DNA of 64,000 nt, taken from Actinokineospora alba. GTDB lineage: Bacteria > Actinomycetota > Actinomycetes > Mycobacteriales > Pseudonocardiaceae. The notes under the pieces are model-generated. The model searched no databases. It was not told where the DNA came from and saw nothing but the letters and a program-made list of their open reading frames with translations. Location of the stretch: the NCBI RefSeq assembly GCF_004362515.1, contig NZ_SNXU01000001.1:1488001-1552000 (forward strand), in the 5' to 3' direction. This document shows positions 1 through 9,186 of this stretch, one piece after another. Both the position numbers and the translations under genes were made by a program. Each line of letters opens with the position of its first letter. The stretch's first letter is position 1.

Positions 1-127
1 CGCCGAAGACACCGGCGTCGGCGTCGCGCGGGAGGGTGTCGCCCGCGGCGGCCATCGGGCCCGCCTGGCCGCCGACGGCGGTGCGGCACTGCTCGATCGC
101 CCGCAGGTTGTAGTCCACTGTCCCCAT
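1..127 (-). CDS. Partial small protein, possible ESX (type VII) substrate, N-terminal 42 residues
   Basis: Only the first 42 residues are inside the window; the frame runs off the left edge. It begins MGTVDYNLRAIEQC and continues with an Ala/Gly-rich stretch. A GTG four codons in (complement of 116-118) has the better-spaced G-rich ribosome binding site and may be the true start. It lies just downstream of an EspG gene on the same strand, so a WXG100/EspC-like secreted substrate is a reasonable inference, but no diagnostic motif falls in the visible part. Confidence 0.45.
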   Translation of the reverse strand, partial: MGTVDYNLRAIEQCRTAVGGQAGPMAAAGDTLPRDADAGVFG

Positions 128-173
128 CCCTCAGCTCGTCCGGTTCGACGCCTGACGGTCCGCGGTGGTTCCG

Positions 174-929
174 TCAGAGCTCGTCGAGTAACTCCCGCAC
201 GCAGGTGGCGAGGCGCGCGTTGTCGGCTGGGGTGATGGTGCTCCACAGGCGGCCGTCGGCGCTCGGTCGCGTCAGGTAGAGGTAGCGGCCCGCGTCGGTG
301 TCGTGGAAGGAGACGACCCGCTCGGCCCGGTCGCGCCGCCTGCCGCGCTGGGCGCGTTCGGCGCCGAACTGGCCGCGGGTGGTCATGCCGGTGACCATTG
401 AGCCGAGCATCTGCGCGTCGCTGAGGCTCACGCCGTGCTCGGTCAGCGCGTTGATCATCTGCTGCGGGTCGGCGTGGTCGGACTTGGTCAGGATGTCGGT
501 CGGCAGGCTGACAGACCGGCCGGGACCGGCCGGGACGTCGCCCGCGATGGAGACGGCGGCCTCGGCCATGGCGGTGCCGCGGGCGGGGATGAGCCACACC
601 TCGGCGCCGTCGACGACCGCGAGCATGCCCTGGTCGCCGTTCGCCACGGAGAGGGCCGTGATCTCGTGGTCGGTCCACACCCAGCTGTCGACGGTGACCG
701 GCGCGTGGGCGACCAGGCTGAGCGAGTCGGCCAGTTCGGGCACCGCGCGGCCCCCCTCAGCCAGCCCGCGCTGCTCCAGACCGGCGAACGCGGCCGCAAC
801 CAGGTCGCGGCGCTCGGTGTGGGTGCGGCCGGGACTCGGCACGTCGAGCGCGACGTGGCGCTCCGGGAGTCGCTCGGACTCCCAGAGCACGTCGAACTCG
901 AGGGTGGAGAGGACGACACTGTTGGACAA
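174..929 (-). CDS. EspG family ESX secretion-associated chaperone
   Basis: 251 residues. EspG proteins are cytosolic chaperones that bind PE/PPE substrates and bring them to the type VII secretion ATPase. The family pattern is recognisable: an N-terminal strand with LEFDVLWE, a central domain, and a C-terminal part with QFGAERAQRGRR and the strand pair RVVSFHDTDAGRYLYLTR. The start is TTG at 929, two bases from the stop of the upstream PPE-like gene, so the two are probably co-translated. Its expected clients are the PPE-like gene and the small YxxxE protein upstream. No ESX core gene (eccB, C, D, E) is in the window. Confidence 0.85.
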   Translation of the reverse strand: MSNSVVLSTLEFDVLWESERLPERHVALDVPSPGRTHTERRDLVAAAFAGLEQRGLAEGGRAVPELADSLSLVAHAPVTVDSWVWTDHEITALSVANGDQGMLAVVDGAEVWLIPARGTAMAEAAVSIAGDVPAGPGRSVSLPTDILTKSDHADPQQMINALTEHGVSLSDAQMLGSMVTGMTTRGQFGAERAQRGRRRDRAERVVSFHDTDAGRYLYLTRPSADGRLWSTITPADNARLATCVRELLDEL

Positions 930-931
930 GG

Positions 932-2185
932 TCAGTCGTCCTGCCCCAGGACCGGCGAGACCACCATGCGTTCGTCACCGAAGACGTCCTCGGAGTCGAT
1001 GCCGTACTTGCGCACGTGCTCCTCGTCGTCCTCGCCCTTCGCCCCGGCGGCCGCGGGCTGCATGAGCGACGCGCCCGCCTTCCCCGGCTTGGCCCCGATG
1101 CGCTCGGCGTTCTTGGCGGCGCGGGACTGCTCGTCGGGCAGGTCGGTGATCGGCGCCGCACCCCGGGCCGCCGCCCGAGCCGCACGGCCCTCGGGGGTGT
1201 CGGGGAAAGCGCCCGCCCCGCGGACCAGCCGGTCCTTCCGCGCGTTCTCACCCGCGGCGGCACCACCGGCCCCGGCGGCTGTCAGGCCGGCGAGGGTCGA
1301 CATGTCGTTCAGCATGCCCATGGGCATGCCGGGGCGGAGTCCGCCGGGGAGGTTGGTGGGGTTGGGGAGTCCGCCGAAGTTCGGGCCCAGCGGGCCGACA
1401 GTGCTGAGCCGGCCGCCACCGGGCTGGTTGTTGTTCGTGCCACCAGTACCGCCGCCGCCACCGGGGCCGTCGGGGATGCCCGCGAGGCCAGGGCCGCCGC
1501 CACCGGGCAGGCCGGTCTGGCCGGGAACGCCCGGATTGCCCGGGTTTCCGGTCGGGGTGTAGGCGTTGGGATTGCCGTTGAAGGTCTGCGCGGAGGTGGT
1601 GCCCTGGCCTTCGTACGGGGTGGCGACGAGGTTCATGCCGGGCGGCACCGGGAGCGACTGGTAGTTGCCGAGGGCGGACTGGCTGCCCTGGCTGTAGCCG
1701 TTCATCGAGTTCACGGCCTGCTCGCGGGCGGCGTTGGTCTGCTGGACCTGCTTGGCGTTGTCGGTCGTGTGCCCGAACGCGCCGAGGAACCGGTCCATGC
1801 CGTCGAGCTTGGTGGGGCCGCGCAGGTCGCCACCGTCGGGAGCACCGTTGCGGGTGGTGGAGAAGGCGTCGCCCTGCTCGCTGACACCACCGGCGGACTG
1901 CTCGACCGCGGGGGTCGCGTCCTCGGCGTAGATGGCCGCGTTCTTGGTCGCGTCCATGCCGCCCTCGGAGGCACTGCCCTCCCAGGTGACACCGATCTTG
2001 CCGAGCTCTTCGCGGAGAACCTGGTCGGTCTCGGCCAGCCCTTCGGCGATCGTCTTGAGTGCCGTCACCGACTTATGGATGCTCTCGGAGCCTGGGCCTT
2101 GACGCAGCTTGTCGAGTTCGTCGGCCAGTTGGTGGTGCGTGTAGCCCTCGAAACGGAGGTCGCTCAGCCCGTTGTCGCCTGCCAT
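932..2185 (-). CDS. PPE-like / WXG-containing type VII secretion substrate
   Basis: 417 residues. The N-terminal ~130 residues are predicted helical and carry a WxG turn (W68-E-G70 in GVTWEGSA) like WXG100/PPE proteins. This is followed by a Gly/Pro/Asn-rich middle (about residues 180-270) and an Ala-rich, charged C-terminal region. That architecture fits the PPE-domain proteins found beside EspG in Pseudonocardiaceae. No enzyme motif is seen. It sits between a DUF3558 lipoprotein gene and espG in a run of same-strand genes, so it is probably exported by an ESX system encoded elsewhere. The family call rests on helical pattern and context rather than a strong PPE signature. Confidence 0.7.
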   Translation of the reverse strand: MAGDNGLSDLRFEGYTHHQLADELDKLRQGPGSESIHKSVTALKTIAEGLAETDQVLREELGKIGVTWEGSASEGGMDATKNAAIYAEDATPAVEQSAGGVSEQGDAFSTTRNGAPDGGDLRGPTKLDGMDRFLGAFGHTTDNAKQVQQTNAAREQAVNSMNGYSQGSQSALGNYQSLPVPPGMNLVATPYEGQGTTSAQTFNGNPNAYTPTGNPGNPGVPGQTGLPGGGGPGLAGIPDGPGGGGGTGGTNNNQPGGGRLSTVGPLGPNFGGLPNPTNLPGGLRPGMPMGMLNDMSTLAGLTAAGAGGAAAGENARKDRLVRGAGAFPDTPEGRAARAAARGAAPITDLPDEQSRAAKNAERIGAKPGKAGASLMQPAAAGAKGEDDEEHVRKYGIDSEDVFGDERMVVSPVLGQDD

Positions 2186-2194
2186 GTCAGCCCC

Positions 2195-2815
2195 TCACCC
2201 CAGCGTCTGCAACGTGGTCATGGCCATTCCCGCGGCCTGCTCGGTCATCTGACAGATCTGTTCTTGCGAGAATGTCCGGCTGATCTCGCCCAGTCCGACC
2301 TGAAGCTGTTGCCCGTCGGCGACATCGACGCCGATGTAGCACTCGTGACTGTTCTTCGCGCCGCCCGCACCCTTGAGGACATGAATGACCCCGGCGTAGC
2401 CGTTGACCGAGACCACAGTCGTGTCGACGCGGCGCTTGCCGGACAGCCATGCCTCGACACCCTCGGTGGTGATCAGGTTGATCGTGTACTCGTAGGCGAG
2501 TCCGGTGGCCGCGACTTCAAGCTCGCACTGCTTGGCGCCCTTGTATATGTCGGTCCCGTTTGTGGATGCCTCGACCCGCGTGATCCGCAGCTCCGCGCGC
2601 TGAGCGGCGGTCAGGAGTGCACAGGGATCAGCGGAATCGAGTTTGAGCGCTTTCGGTCGCGGCGGGATGGTGGCGGTCTTCGACGTGGACGACGACTTGG
2701 TCGTCGTCGGAACGTCCGCCGAAGATTCCGAGGTCCTCGGGTTTCCGGCTTCGCTGGTGGTACATCCCGCGACCACGAGCAAAGCCAGCAGGGAAAACGC
2801 GGCCCGACTACGCAC
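2195..2815 (-). CDS. DUF3558 family lipoprotein
   Basis: 206 residues. A hydrophobic signal sequence ends in the lipobox VAGC, with Cys18 as the lipidation site, followed by a Ser/Thr-rich spacer (about residues 20-50) typical of actinobacterial surface lipoproteins. The mature domain begins with DPCALLTAAQRAEL, the hallmark opening of DUF3558, and has paired cysteines. DUF3558 genes are common next to ESX/PPE-like genes in Pseudonocardiales, as here. The function is unknown. It overlaps the upstream small-substrate gene by 8 bases, which indicates one operon. Confidence 0.85.
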   Translation of the reverse strand: MRSRAAFSLLALLVVAGCTTSEAGNPRTSESSADVPTTTKSSSTSKTATIPPRPKALKLDSADPCALLTAAQRAELRITRVEASTNGTDIYKGAKQCELEVAATGLAYEYTINLITTEGVEAWLSGKRRVDTTVVSVNGYAGVIHVLKGAGGAKNSHECYIGVDVADGQQLQVGLGEISRTFSQEQICQMTEQAAGMAMTTLQTLG

Positions 2816-3230
2816 TCTGCCCGCCTCCGAGAGCCGCGGCGATCTCTTCTTCGTTGTAGCCGTAGGCCTTCGCGCTGTCCGTCAACTGCTGAACAAGGTT
2901 CTTCAGACCCATGACGTACTCGTCGATTCTGGTCGCATACGAGTCGTCGTTGTAGATCAGAAGGTCATTCCATGCCTCGGCGACCTTGGTGCTGACGATG
3001 TCGTCGCCGGGCTGATCGATCGGGAGGTTGAATCGCGCCTCACGCACGAGCTCGTAGAGCGATTCCGCCTGGGTATGGATGATCTTGGCGGCGGCGAGGA
3101 CGTTGTCGTGGTTGACCACGAACTGACCGCTGGCCGGGCTGCCGCCCATGAGCGTGCGGGCGGCCTCGATCGCGGCGCCCGCTATCGCGTTGACCGTGCC
3201 GCTCAATGAAGCGCCGATGTCCATCTTCAC
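2808..3230 (-). CDS. Small PE/EspC-like type VII secretion substrate with YxxxE tail
   Basis: 140 residues, first gene of the minus-strand ESX accessory run. The N-terminus (about 30 residues) is Ala/Gly-rich and resembles a PE-type helix. The middle is helical and charged. Near the C-terminus Tyr123-Gly-Tyr-Asn-Glu127 matches the YxxxD/E secretion signal of type VII substrates, followed by a short Gly-rich end. The arrangement (small YxxxE protein, lipoprotein, PPE-like protein, EspG) suggests a PE/PPE-like pair with its chaperone. A clear PE signature is not visible, so the family assignment is an inference. Confidence 0.65.
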   Translation of the reverse strand: MKMDIGASLSGTVNAIAGAAIEAARTLMGGSPASGQFVVNHDNVLAAAKIIHTQAESLYELVREARFNLPIDQPGDDIVSTKVAEAWNDLLIYNDDSYATRIDEYVMGLKNLVQQLTDSAKAYGYNEEEIAAALGGGQSA

Positions 3231-3334
3231 GCACCCCCGTACGCATCGTGACGATGTCGTCTCGTTTCGCAGGCTACCAATGGCGCGGTAAGGCCCACCT
3301 GAACTTTGACGGAGAAATCGACCCTTCGGTTCCC

Positions 3335-4603
3335 TCAGCCCGCGACGGGGATGCCGATCTCGCCGCGCTGGGCGCGCAGGCCGATGTCGGTGCGGTGGTG
3401 GGAGCCCGCGAGGTGCACGGCGTCGACCTTGCGGTAGGCGTCGGCGCGGGCCGATTCCAGGTCATCGCCCATGCCGACCACAGCCAGGACCCGGCCGCCT
3501 GCGGACACCAGCGCGCCGTCTTCGCGGCGGCGGGTGCCCGCGTGCAGGACGCCTTCGGCCTCGGCTCCGGTGATCAGGTCGCCGGTGCGGGGGCGGCCGG
3601 GGTAGCCGTCGGCCGCTATGACAACCGTCACGGACGAGCCCTCAGCCCACTCCAGGGGCGGGTGGGCGGCCAGTTCGTTGCGCGCGGACGCGAGCAGCAG
3701 GGCCGACAGCGGGCTGCGGAGCAGCGCGAGGACCGACTGGGTCTCCGGGTCGCCGAAGCGGCAGTTGAACTCGATGACCTCGGGGCCGTTGCTGGTGAGC
3801 GCGAGCCCGGCGTAGAGGAGGCCGGAGAACGGCGCGCCGCGCTTGGCCATCTCGTCGACGACCGGCTGGATGATGCGGGCGACGACGTCGTCGACCATGC
3901 CGTCGGGGGTCCAGGGCAGCGGCGCGTAGGCGCCCATGCCGCCGGTGTTGGGGCCCGCGTCGTTGTCGCCGACTCGCTTGAAGTCCTGGGCGGGGAGCAG
4001 GGGGACGACGGTGCCCGCCTCGTCGACCACGCAGAACAGGGAGACCTCGGGACCGTCGAGGAACGACTCCAGCAGCACGGGGTGACCGCCGTCGAGCAGG
4101 GTCATCGCGTGCGCGCGGGCCTTGCTGAGGTCGGTGGTGACGACGACGCCCTTGCCCGCGGCGAGGCCGTCGTCCTTGACGACCCAGTTGGGGCCGAAGC
4201 GGGACAGCGCGGCGTCGAGCCGGGCCGGGTTGTCGACGATCTCGCTGTGCGCGGTGGGGACGCCCGCCGTGGTCATGATGTCTTTGGCGAACGCCTTGGA
4301 GCCCTCGATGCGGGCCGCGGCGGCGCTCGGACCGAACACGGGGATGCCCGCCGCGCGGACCGCGTCCGCGACGCCGGCGACCAGCGGGCCCTCAGGTCCG
4401 ATGACGACGAGGTCGGCCTCCCATTTTCGGGCCAGCACCATCACCGCCGCCGGGTCCGCGGGGTCGACCCCGTAGCTCTCGGAAAGCGAGGCGGTGCCCG
4501 CGTTCCCGGGCGCACACGCCAGCGCCGTCACCTCGGCGTCCTTGGACATAGCAAGGACCAGGGCATGCTCGCGGGCGCCAGACCCGATAACCAGGACACG
4601 CAC
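3335..4603 (-). CDS. purD: Phosphoribosylamine-glycine ligase
   Basis: 422 residues, the usual length. This is the second step of purine synthesis: ATP-dependent joining of glycine to 5-phosphoribosylamine to form GAR. The N-terminal domain starts with the family motif GSGAREHAL. The ATP-grasp domain contains GGMGAYAP (about residue 230) and the metal/ATP site EFNCRFGDPETQ (about residue 290). The C-terminal domain is complete. It is cytoplasmic. It precedes the TRAP transporter genes on the same strand but is functionally unrelated, and purA lies about 8 kb away. In other actinobacteria purD is also usually separate from the main pur cluster. Confidence 0.97.
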   Translation of the reverse strand: MRVLVIGSGAREHALVLAMSKDAEVTALACAPGNAGTASLSESYGVDPADPAAVMVLARKWEADLVVIGPEGPLVAGVADAVRAAGIPVFGPSAAAARIEGSKAFAKDIMTTAGVPTAHSEIVDNPARLDAALSRFGPNWVVKDDGLAAGKGVVVTTDLSKARAHAMTLLDGGHPVLLESFLDGPEVSLFCVVDEAGTVVPLLPAQDFKRVGDNDAGPNTGGMGAYAPLPWTPDGMVDDVVARIIQPVVDEMAKRGAPFSGLLYAGLALTSNGPEVIEFNCRFGDPETQSVLALLRSPLSALLLASARNELAAHPPLEWAEGSSVTVVIAADGYPGRPRTGDLITGAEAEGVLHAGTRRREDGALVSAGGRVLAVVGMGDDLESARADAYRKVDAVHLAGSHHRTDIGLRAQRGEIGIPVAG

Positions 4604-4648
4604 GAGGACTGAGACTAGATGCTGGGCGCCCGCGACCGGTAATCGGTG

Positions 4649-5617
4649 TCAGCCGCCGAGGGCCTTGCGGGATCCGTCGTGCAGCGGCACCGGGTCGGTG
4701 TCGGCGGCGGTGGCCTTGTCGATGCCGCCCGCGGCGGGGTGCACCTTGACCAGCTCGTCCTTCTTTTCGACGACCAGTTTGGTGATCGCGCACGCGTTGG
4801 CGGCGGGGAAGTCCTCGCGGACCAGGAGGACGTTCGGCACGACGATGGTCTTGGTCTCAGCCGCGCCGTAGGTCGCCGCCGGGATGGTGCCCGTGTCGTA
4901 GACCGGGTTGATCTTCTTCAGCTCTTCGAGGTGCGGGGTGACGTCGATGAACTCGACCTGGCCCTTCATCGACGTGAACAGGTCGGTGAGCTCGGGCGTG
5001 GGCAGGCCGCCGGACCACACCAGGCCGTCGATCTGGCCGGCCTTCATCCCGTCGACGGTGGGGCGCAGGGCGAGGCGCTGGGCGGAGACGTCGGTGTCCG
5101 GGTTGAGGCCCGCCGCCTTGAGCAGGCGGGTGGCGATGACCTCGGTGCCCGACTTCGGGGAGCCGGTGGAGATCTTCTTGCCACGCATGTCGGCGATCGA
5201 CTTGATGCCGCTGCCGGTGCGCACGACGACCTGGGTCGCGTTCGGGTAGATGCGGGCCAGGGCGCGGACCTTGACCGGCTTGCCCTCGAACGCGCCCTTG
5301 CCGTTGACGGCGTCGGCGGCGGTGTCGGCGAGGGAGAAGGCGACGTCGTAGTCGCCGCCGACGAGTTGCTGGATGTTCTGCACCGACGCGCCGGTCTCGG
5401 CGGCGGTGGCCTTGAGCTTGGAGTTGTCGCTGATCAGCTTGGCGAGGCCGCCGCCGAGTGTGTAGTAGACGCCGCCGGTGTTGCCGGTGGCGATGGTGAT
5501 GCGGCCGTCGCCCGCCTCGCAGTCGCCCGCGCCGCCGGTGGTGGCCGTGTCGGACCGTTTGCCGCCGCAGCCCGCGGCGAGCAGGGCGAGCGAGACGATC
5601 AGGATGCGGCTACGCAT
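4649..5617 (-). CDS. TAXI family TRAP transporter solute-binding lipoprotein
   Basis: 322 residues. The signal sequence ends in a clear lipobox LAAGC with Cys17, so the protein is tethered outside the membrane. The mature part begins with the TAXI pattern ITIATGNTGGVYYTLGGGLA and continues with the periplasmic-binding fold (GSPKSGTEVIATRLLKAAG, about residue 155). TAXI proteins deliver small organic acids such as glutamate or C4 compounds to their TRAP permease; the ligand cannot be read from sequence. It overlaps the permease gene by 8 bases, so the two are co-translated as one uptake system. Confidence 0.92.
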   Translation of the reverse strand: MRSRILIVSLALLAAGCGGKRSDTATTGGAGDCEAGDGRITIATGNTGGVYYTLGGGLAKLISDNSKLKATAAETGASVQNIQQLVGGDYDVAFSLADTAADAVNGKGAFEGKPVKVRALARIYPNATQVVVRTGSGIKSIADMRGKKISTGSPKSGTEVIATRLLKAAGLNPDTDVSAQRLALRPTVDGMKAGQIDGLVWSGGLPTPELTDLFTSMKGQVEFIDVTPHLEELKKINPVYDTGTIPAATYGAAETKTIVVPNVLLVREDFPAANACAITKLVVEKKDELVKVHPAAGGIDKATAADTDPVPLHDGSRKALGG

Positions 5618-7856
5618 GTGCTTTCTCCTTGACGCGGGTGAGCAGGTGGACGACGAGTGCGATGGCGAGGAATCCGAGGCCGATGCCGATCGACACCGGG
5701 TGCAGGTAGAGCAGCAGGAGCGCGGCGGGGACGCACAGGAGGCGGGCGGGCAGCCGGACCGGGCCGAACAGCCAGCCGCCGGTGACCACGGCGAGCGCGC
5801 CGATGCCGACCGCGGAGACCGCGACCACCCAGAGGACGGTGCCGACGGGTCGTTGCAGCAGGAGCGCGGCGCCGTTGTCGGTGAGGACGAACGCGATCGG
5901 GACGAGGAACGCGGGCAGCGTGTACTTCCAGGTCTGCCACATGGTGCCCATGACCGACCCGCCGGTGATCGCGGCCGCGGCGACGGCGGCGAGCGCGGTC
6001 GGCGGCGTGACCTCGGAGAGGACGGCGTAGTAGAAGATGAACATCGCCGTTTCCGCGGGCGCCACCCCGAGGTTGATCAGCGCCGGGCCGAGGATGACCC
6101 ACGAGATGATGAACGACGCGGTGACCGGCACGGCCAGCCCGAGCACGCAGACCGCGACGGCGGCGAACACGACGGTCAGCACGAGCACCGCGGTGGGGTC
6201 GGACGCGAGCGCTTTGGCGGCGTCGACGAGCGCGTCGGCGAGGGCGAGACCGAGGCCGGTCTTGGTGATCGTCGAGGTGATGATCCCGGCGGCGGCGCAG
6301 ACGGCGATCACCGGCAGGGCGCCCCGGATGCCTTCGGCGAGGGAGTCGGCGAGGTCGCGCACCCATGCGCTCACGTTGTGGCGGCGCGGGATCAGGGCGA
6401 ACAGGGCGGCCACGCCGGTGGCGTAGACGACGGCCGTGAACGGCGGGATGTCCATCGCCAGAAACACGACGATGATCCCCAGCGACGCGAAGTGGAACCA
6501 CCCGTGCCGCAGGACTGTCCACAGGCGAAGGGGCTTATCCACAGCCACCCCTTGCAGCCCCCTTTCTGACACCCCTCCCCGATAGACTGGCCAAGGGCCG
6601 TCCCCCCGGGGAAGGGCGGGGGCTGCGCTGGGGGCGTTTTCGGGATTTGGGGGTTCGGGGTTTGTGGGTTTGGCGCCGGGGTTTATGGGCTCGGTGCTGC
6701 GGTTTATCGGCTCAGTGGCGGGGTTTGCGGGCTCAGTGGCGGAACTTGTGGGTTCGGCGCTGGGGTCTGGGGGCTCGATTTCCGCTGGTGGGGCGAGGTC
6801 CAGGCCGGTGTCGTTGACGTGGAAGCGGCGGGCGTCGGCTTCGACGGCCAGGCCGATCCCCAAGTAATAGAGCAAAGTCGGGACGATCGCCCACACCAAC
6901 ACGCTCAGGTACGAGGTCTGCAGGTATTCGGCGATGATGAACGCCGCCGCCCCAAGTGTCGGGGGCGAGAGGATCGCGCCGATGCCGGAGGCGGCGAGCA
7001 GGCCGCCGGCGTTTTCCTTGGGGTAGCCCGCTTTCCGCAGCACGGGCCAGGTGATCGCGCCGAGGCTGACGGTGGTCGCGGTGCCCGATCCCGACACGGT
7101 GCCGAGCAGGAATCCCGACGTCGCGGCGGTGCGGCCCGCGGCGGTGCGGGAGCGGCGGAACAGGGCGAAGCTGAAGTCGACGAAGAAGCCGCCCGCGCCC
7201 GAGGTGTTGAGGACCGCTCCGTAGATGGTGAACAGGACGATGTACGTGGCGGCGACGTTGAGCGGGATGCCGTAGAAGCCGCTCTGCTCGTTGTAGAGGG
7301 CGTTGACGATCTGGCCGAAGTCGATGCCCGCGTGCGCGAAGTCCCAGTTCTGCGGCAGGAAACCGCCGTAATAGGCGAACGCCAGGAACCCCAGGCAGAC
7401 GATCGGCAGCACCCAGCCCGTGGTGCGCCGGGTCGCCTCCAGGATCAGCAGGAGCAGCAGACCGCCGGCGATGATGTCCGGTGTGGACAGTTCGGCCCGG
7501 TCGAGGAAGGCGTCGTACCCACCGGCGAAGCCGTTGCCGCCGAAGGGAAGCACCGGGTAGAGGCCGACGAACAGTGCGATCGTGGCGTACACCCAGTCGA
7601 CAACGCCCGGATTCCGCGGGCTCTTGGACGTCGGCCGATAACAGAGGAAGACCAGCGGGAGCGTCAGCCCGAGGAAGATCACCAGGTAGAACTGGCTGCC
7701 CTCGGGGAACGGCCAGAAGACCTGCTTGAGCACCAGCACCGCGATGGCGACCGACGCGGCCCACACCCCCAGGTCCCAGCGGCCGGTGAGTTTGCGTGCC
7801 GGACGTTCCTCGTCGTGCGCGCCGACGACCTCGGTCGGGTCAATGGTGCTGGTCAA
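5610..7856 (-). CDS. TRAP transporter fused permease (4TM + 12TM subunits)
   Basis: About 748 residues with many hydrophobic helices: the small and large TRAP permease subunits in one chain, as expected for a TAXI partner. It drives ion-coupled uptake of the substrate captured by the lipoprotein encoded by the overlapping downstream gene. I place the start at TTG 7856, where AGGAGG lies 4 bases upstream; a GTG at 7907 is possible but has no ribosome site. Unusual is a hydrophilic Pro/Thr/Glu/Asn-rich linker in mid-protein (DNA about 6590-6790), with degenerate TEPxNP-type repeats encoded by a short-period DNA repeat. Confidence 0.9.
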   Translation of the reverse strand: MTSTIDPTEVVGAHDEERPARKLTGRWDLGVWAASVAIAVLVLKQVFWPFPEGSQFYLVIFLGLTLPLVFLCYRPTSKSPRNPGVVDWVYATIALFVGLYPVLPFGGNGFAGGYDAFLDRAELSTPDIIAGGLLLLLILEATRRTTGWVLPIVCLGFLAFAYYGGFLPQNWDFAHAGIDFGQIVNALYNEQSGFYGIPLNVAATYIVLFTIYGAVLNTSGAGGFFVDFSFALFRRSRTAAGRTAATSGFLLGTVSGSGTATTVSLGAITWPVLRKAGYPKENAGGLLAASGIGAILSPPTLGAAAFIIAEYLQTSYLSVLVWAIVPTLLYYLGIGLAVEADARRFHVNDTGLDLAPPAEIEPPDPSAEPTSSATEPANPATEPINRSTEPINPGAKPTNPEPPNPENAPSAAPALPRGDGPWPVYRGGVSERGLQGVAVDKPLRLWTVLRHGWFHFASLGIIVVFLAMDIPPFTAVVYATGVAALFALIPRRHNVSAWVRDLADSLAEGIRGALPVIAVCAAAGIITSTITKTGLGLALADALVDAAKALASDPTAVLVLTVVFAAVAVCVLGLAVPVTASFIISWVILGPALINLGVAPAETAMFIFYYAVLSEVTPPTALAAVAAAAITGGSVMGTMWQTWKYTLPAFLVPIAFVLTDNGAALLLQRPVGTVLWVVAVSAVGIGALAVVTGGWLFGPVRLPARLLCVPAALLLLYLHPVSIGIGLGFLAIALVVHLLTRVKEKAHA

Positions 7857-8080
7857 CCATCCTCCTGCCAGGTGCGTTGATCTCTGACGCACGCTACCGC
7901 TGGTCACCGGTCCACAGAAGAGGGGATGTTGACCCGCCCATCACCGAACGCGACGATCAAGGCACACCTGGTCAGTTTCTCCACGTTCACCCGCAGGTCG
8001 GCAGCCCTTCGCCCAACAGCGGTCCGGGCGTCTTGCCGCCCGGCGAGTGTTGCCCGGTCACCCACATCTTGGAGGTCACC

Positions 8081-9175
8081 ATGGTCCGAAAGGCCCGGTT
8101 AGCCGGCGTCGCCCTCTGCGTGCTCACCCTGTTCGGCGGGGTGTTGACCAGCGCGAGCGCGTCCCCCGAAGAGCACTCGGCGGGCCCGCTGGTGCTGGGG
8201 CACCGCGGCGCGTCGGGGTACCGCCCGGAGCACACGCTGGCCTCTTACGAGCTGGCCGCGCGGATGGGTGCCGACTACATCGAGCCGGACCTGGTGTCCA
8301 CGAAGGACGGTGTGCTGGTCGCCCGGCACGAGCCGGAGATCGGCGGCACCACCGACGTGTCCGCCCGGCCCGAGTTCGCCGCGCGCAAGGCGACGAAGAA
8401 CCTCGACGGCGTGCAGGTCACCGGCTGGTGGACCGAGGACTTCACCCTCGCCGAGCTGAAGACGCTGCGCGCGGTCGAGCGCATCCCGCAGCTTCGCCAG
8501 CGCAACACGGTCTACAACGGCCGGTACGAGGTGCCGACCTTGCAGGAGGTCATCGACCTGAGCAAGCGGCTCTCCCGCGAGTTGCGGCGCGACATCGGGA
8601 TCTACCCGGAGACCAAGCACCCGACGTACTTCCGCAAGCTCGGGCTGGAACTCGAGCCGAAGCTCGTCGATGTGCTCACCCGCAACGGGCTGAACCGGCC
8701 GAACGCCAAGGTGTTCGTCCAGTCCTTCGAAGTGGGCAACCTCAAAGCTCTCAAGAGCAGGCTGCGGGTGCCGCTGATCCAGCTGACCTCGGCCTCCGGC
8801 GCGCCGTTCGACTTCATCGACTCCGGTGACCCGCGCAAGTACTCCGACCTGCTGACGCCGGCGGGCCTGCGTGAGGTCGCGTCGTACGCCTACGGCATCG
8901 GTCCGGCCAAGGACCAGGTCATCCCGCGTGACGCGGCGGGCAACCTGGCCGCCCCGACCGCGCTGGTCGGCGACGCGCACGCGGCGGGCCTCAAGGTGCA
9001 CCCGTACACGTTCCGGGCGGAGAACAACTTCCTGCCGGTCAACCTGCGCTCGTCGGCGAACCCGGCCGAGTACGGGAACCTGTTCGGTGAGCTGTCCGCG
9101 TTCTGGGCGGCGGGCGTCGACGGCGTGTTCACGGACAACCCGGATCTCGCGGTGGCGTCACGTTCGGAACGGTAG
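8081..9175 (+). CDS. Secreted glycerophosphodiester phosphodiesterase (GlpQ-like)
   Basis: 364 residues. It hydrolyses glycerophosphodiesters to glycerol-3-phosphate and an alcohol. A signal peptide (about residues 1-27, ending TSASAS) indicates export. Catalytic residues of the GDPD fold are visible: LGHRGASGYRPEHTLAS with the HR pair and Glu, then EPDLV and the ARHEPEI histidine, and the C-terminal GVDGVFTDNPDLA typical of the barrel end. The length and inserted segments match the GlpQ class. ATG 8081 has GGAGG 5 bases upstream. It is transcribed divergently from the TRAP operon across about 220 bases of non-coding DNA. Release of phosphate and glycerol-phosphate from teichoic or lipid material is likely. 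Confidence 0.93.
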   Translation: MVRKARLAGVALCVLTLFGGVLTSASASPEEHSAGPLVLGHRGASGYRPEHTLASYELAARMGADYIEPDLVSTKDGVLVARHEPEIGGTTDVSARPEFAARKATKNLDGVQVTGWWTEDFTLAELKTLRAVERIPQLRQRNTVYNGRYEVPTLQEVIDLSKRLSRELRRDIGIYPETKHPTYFRKLGLELEPKLVDVLTRNGLNRPNAKVFVQSFEVGNLKALKSRLRVPLIQLTSASGAPFDFIDSGDPRKYSDLLTPAGLREVASYAYGIGPAKDQVIPRDAAGNLAAPTALVGDAHAAGLKVHPYTFRAENNFLPVNLRSSANPAEYGNLFGELSAFWAAGVDGVFTDNPDLAVASRSER

Positions 9176-9186
9176 AGGTGAGCTGC

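Noticed and set aside
4646..5632. Plus-strand open frame opposite the TAXI lipoprotein gene
   Set aside because: It covers the whole lipoprotein gene antisense, with Asp/Gly/Arg/Val-rich composition and no motif.
6515..6543. CTGTCCACA and TTATCCACA as DnaA boxes
   Set aside because: They encode conserved residues (VDKPLRLWTV) inside the TRAP permease, so they are probably coincidental.
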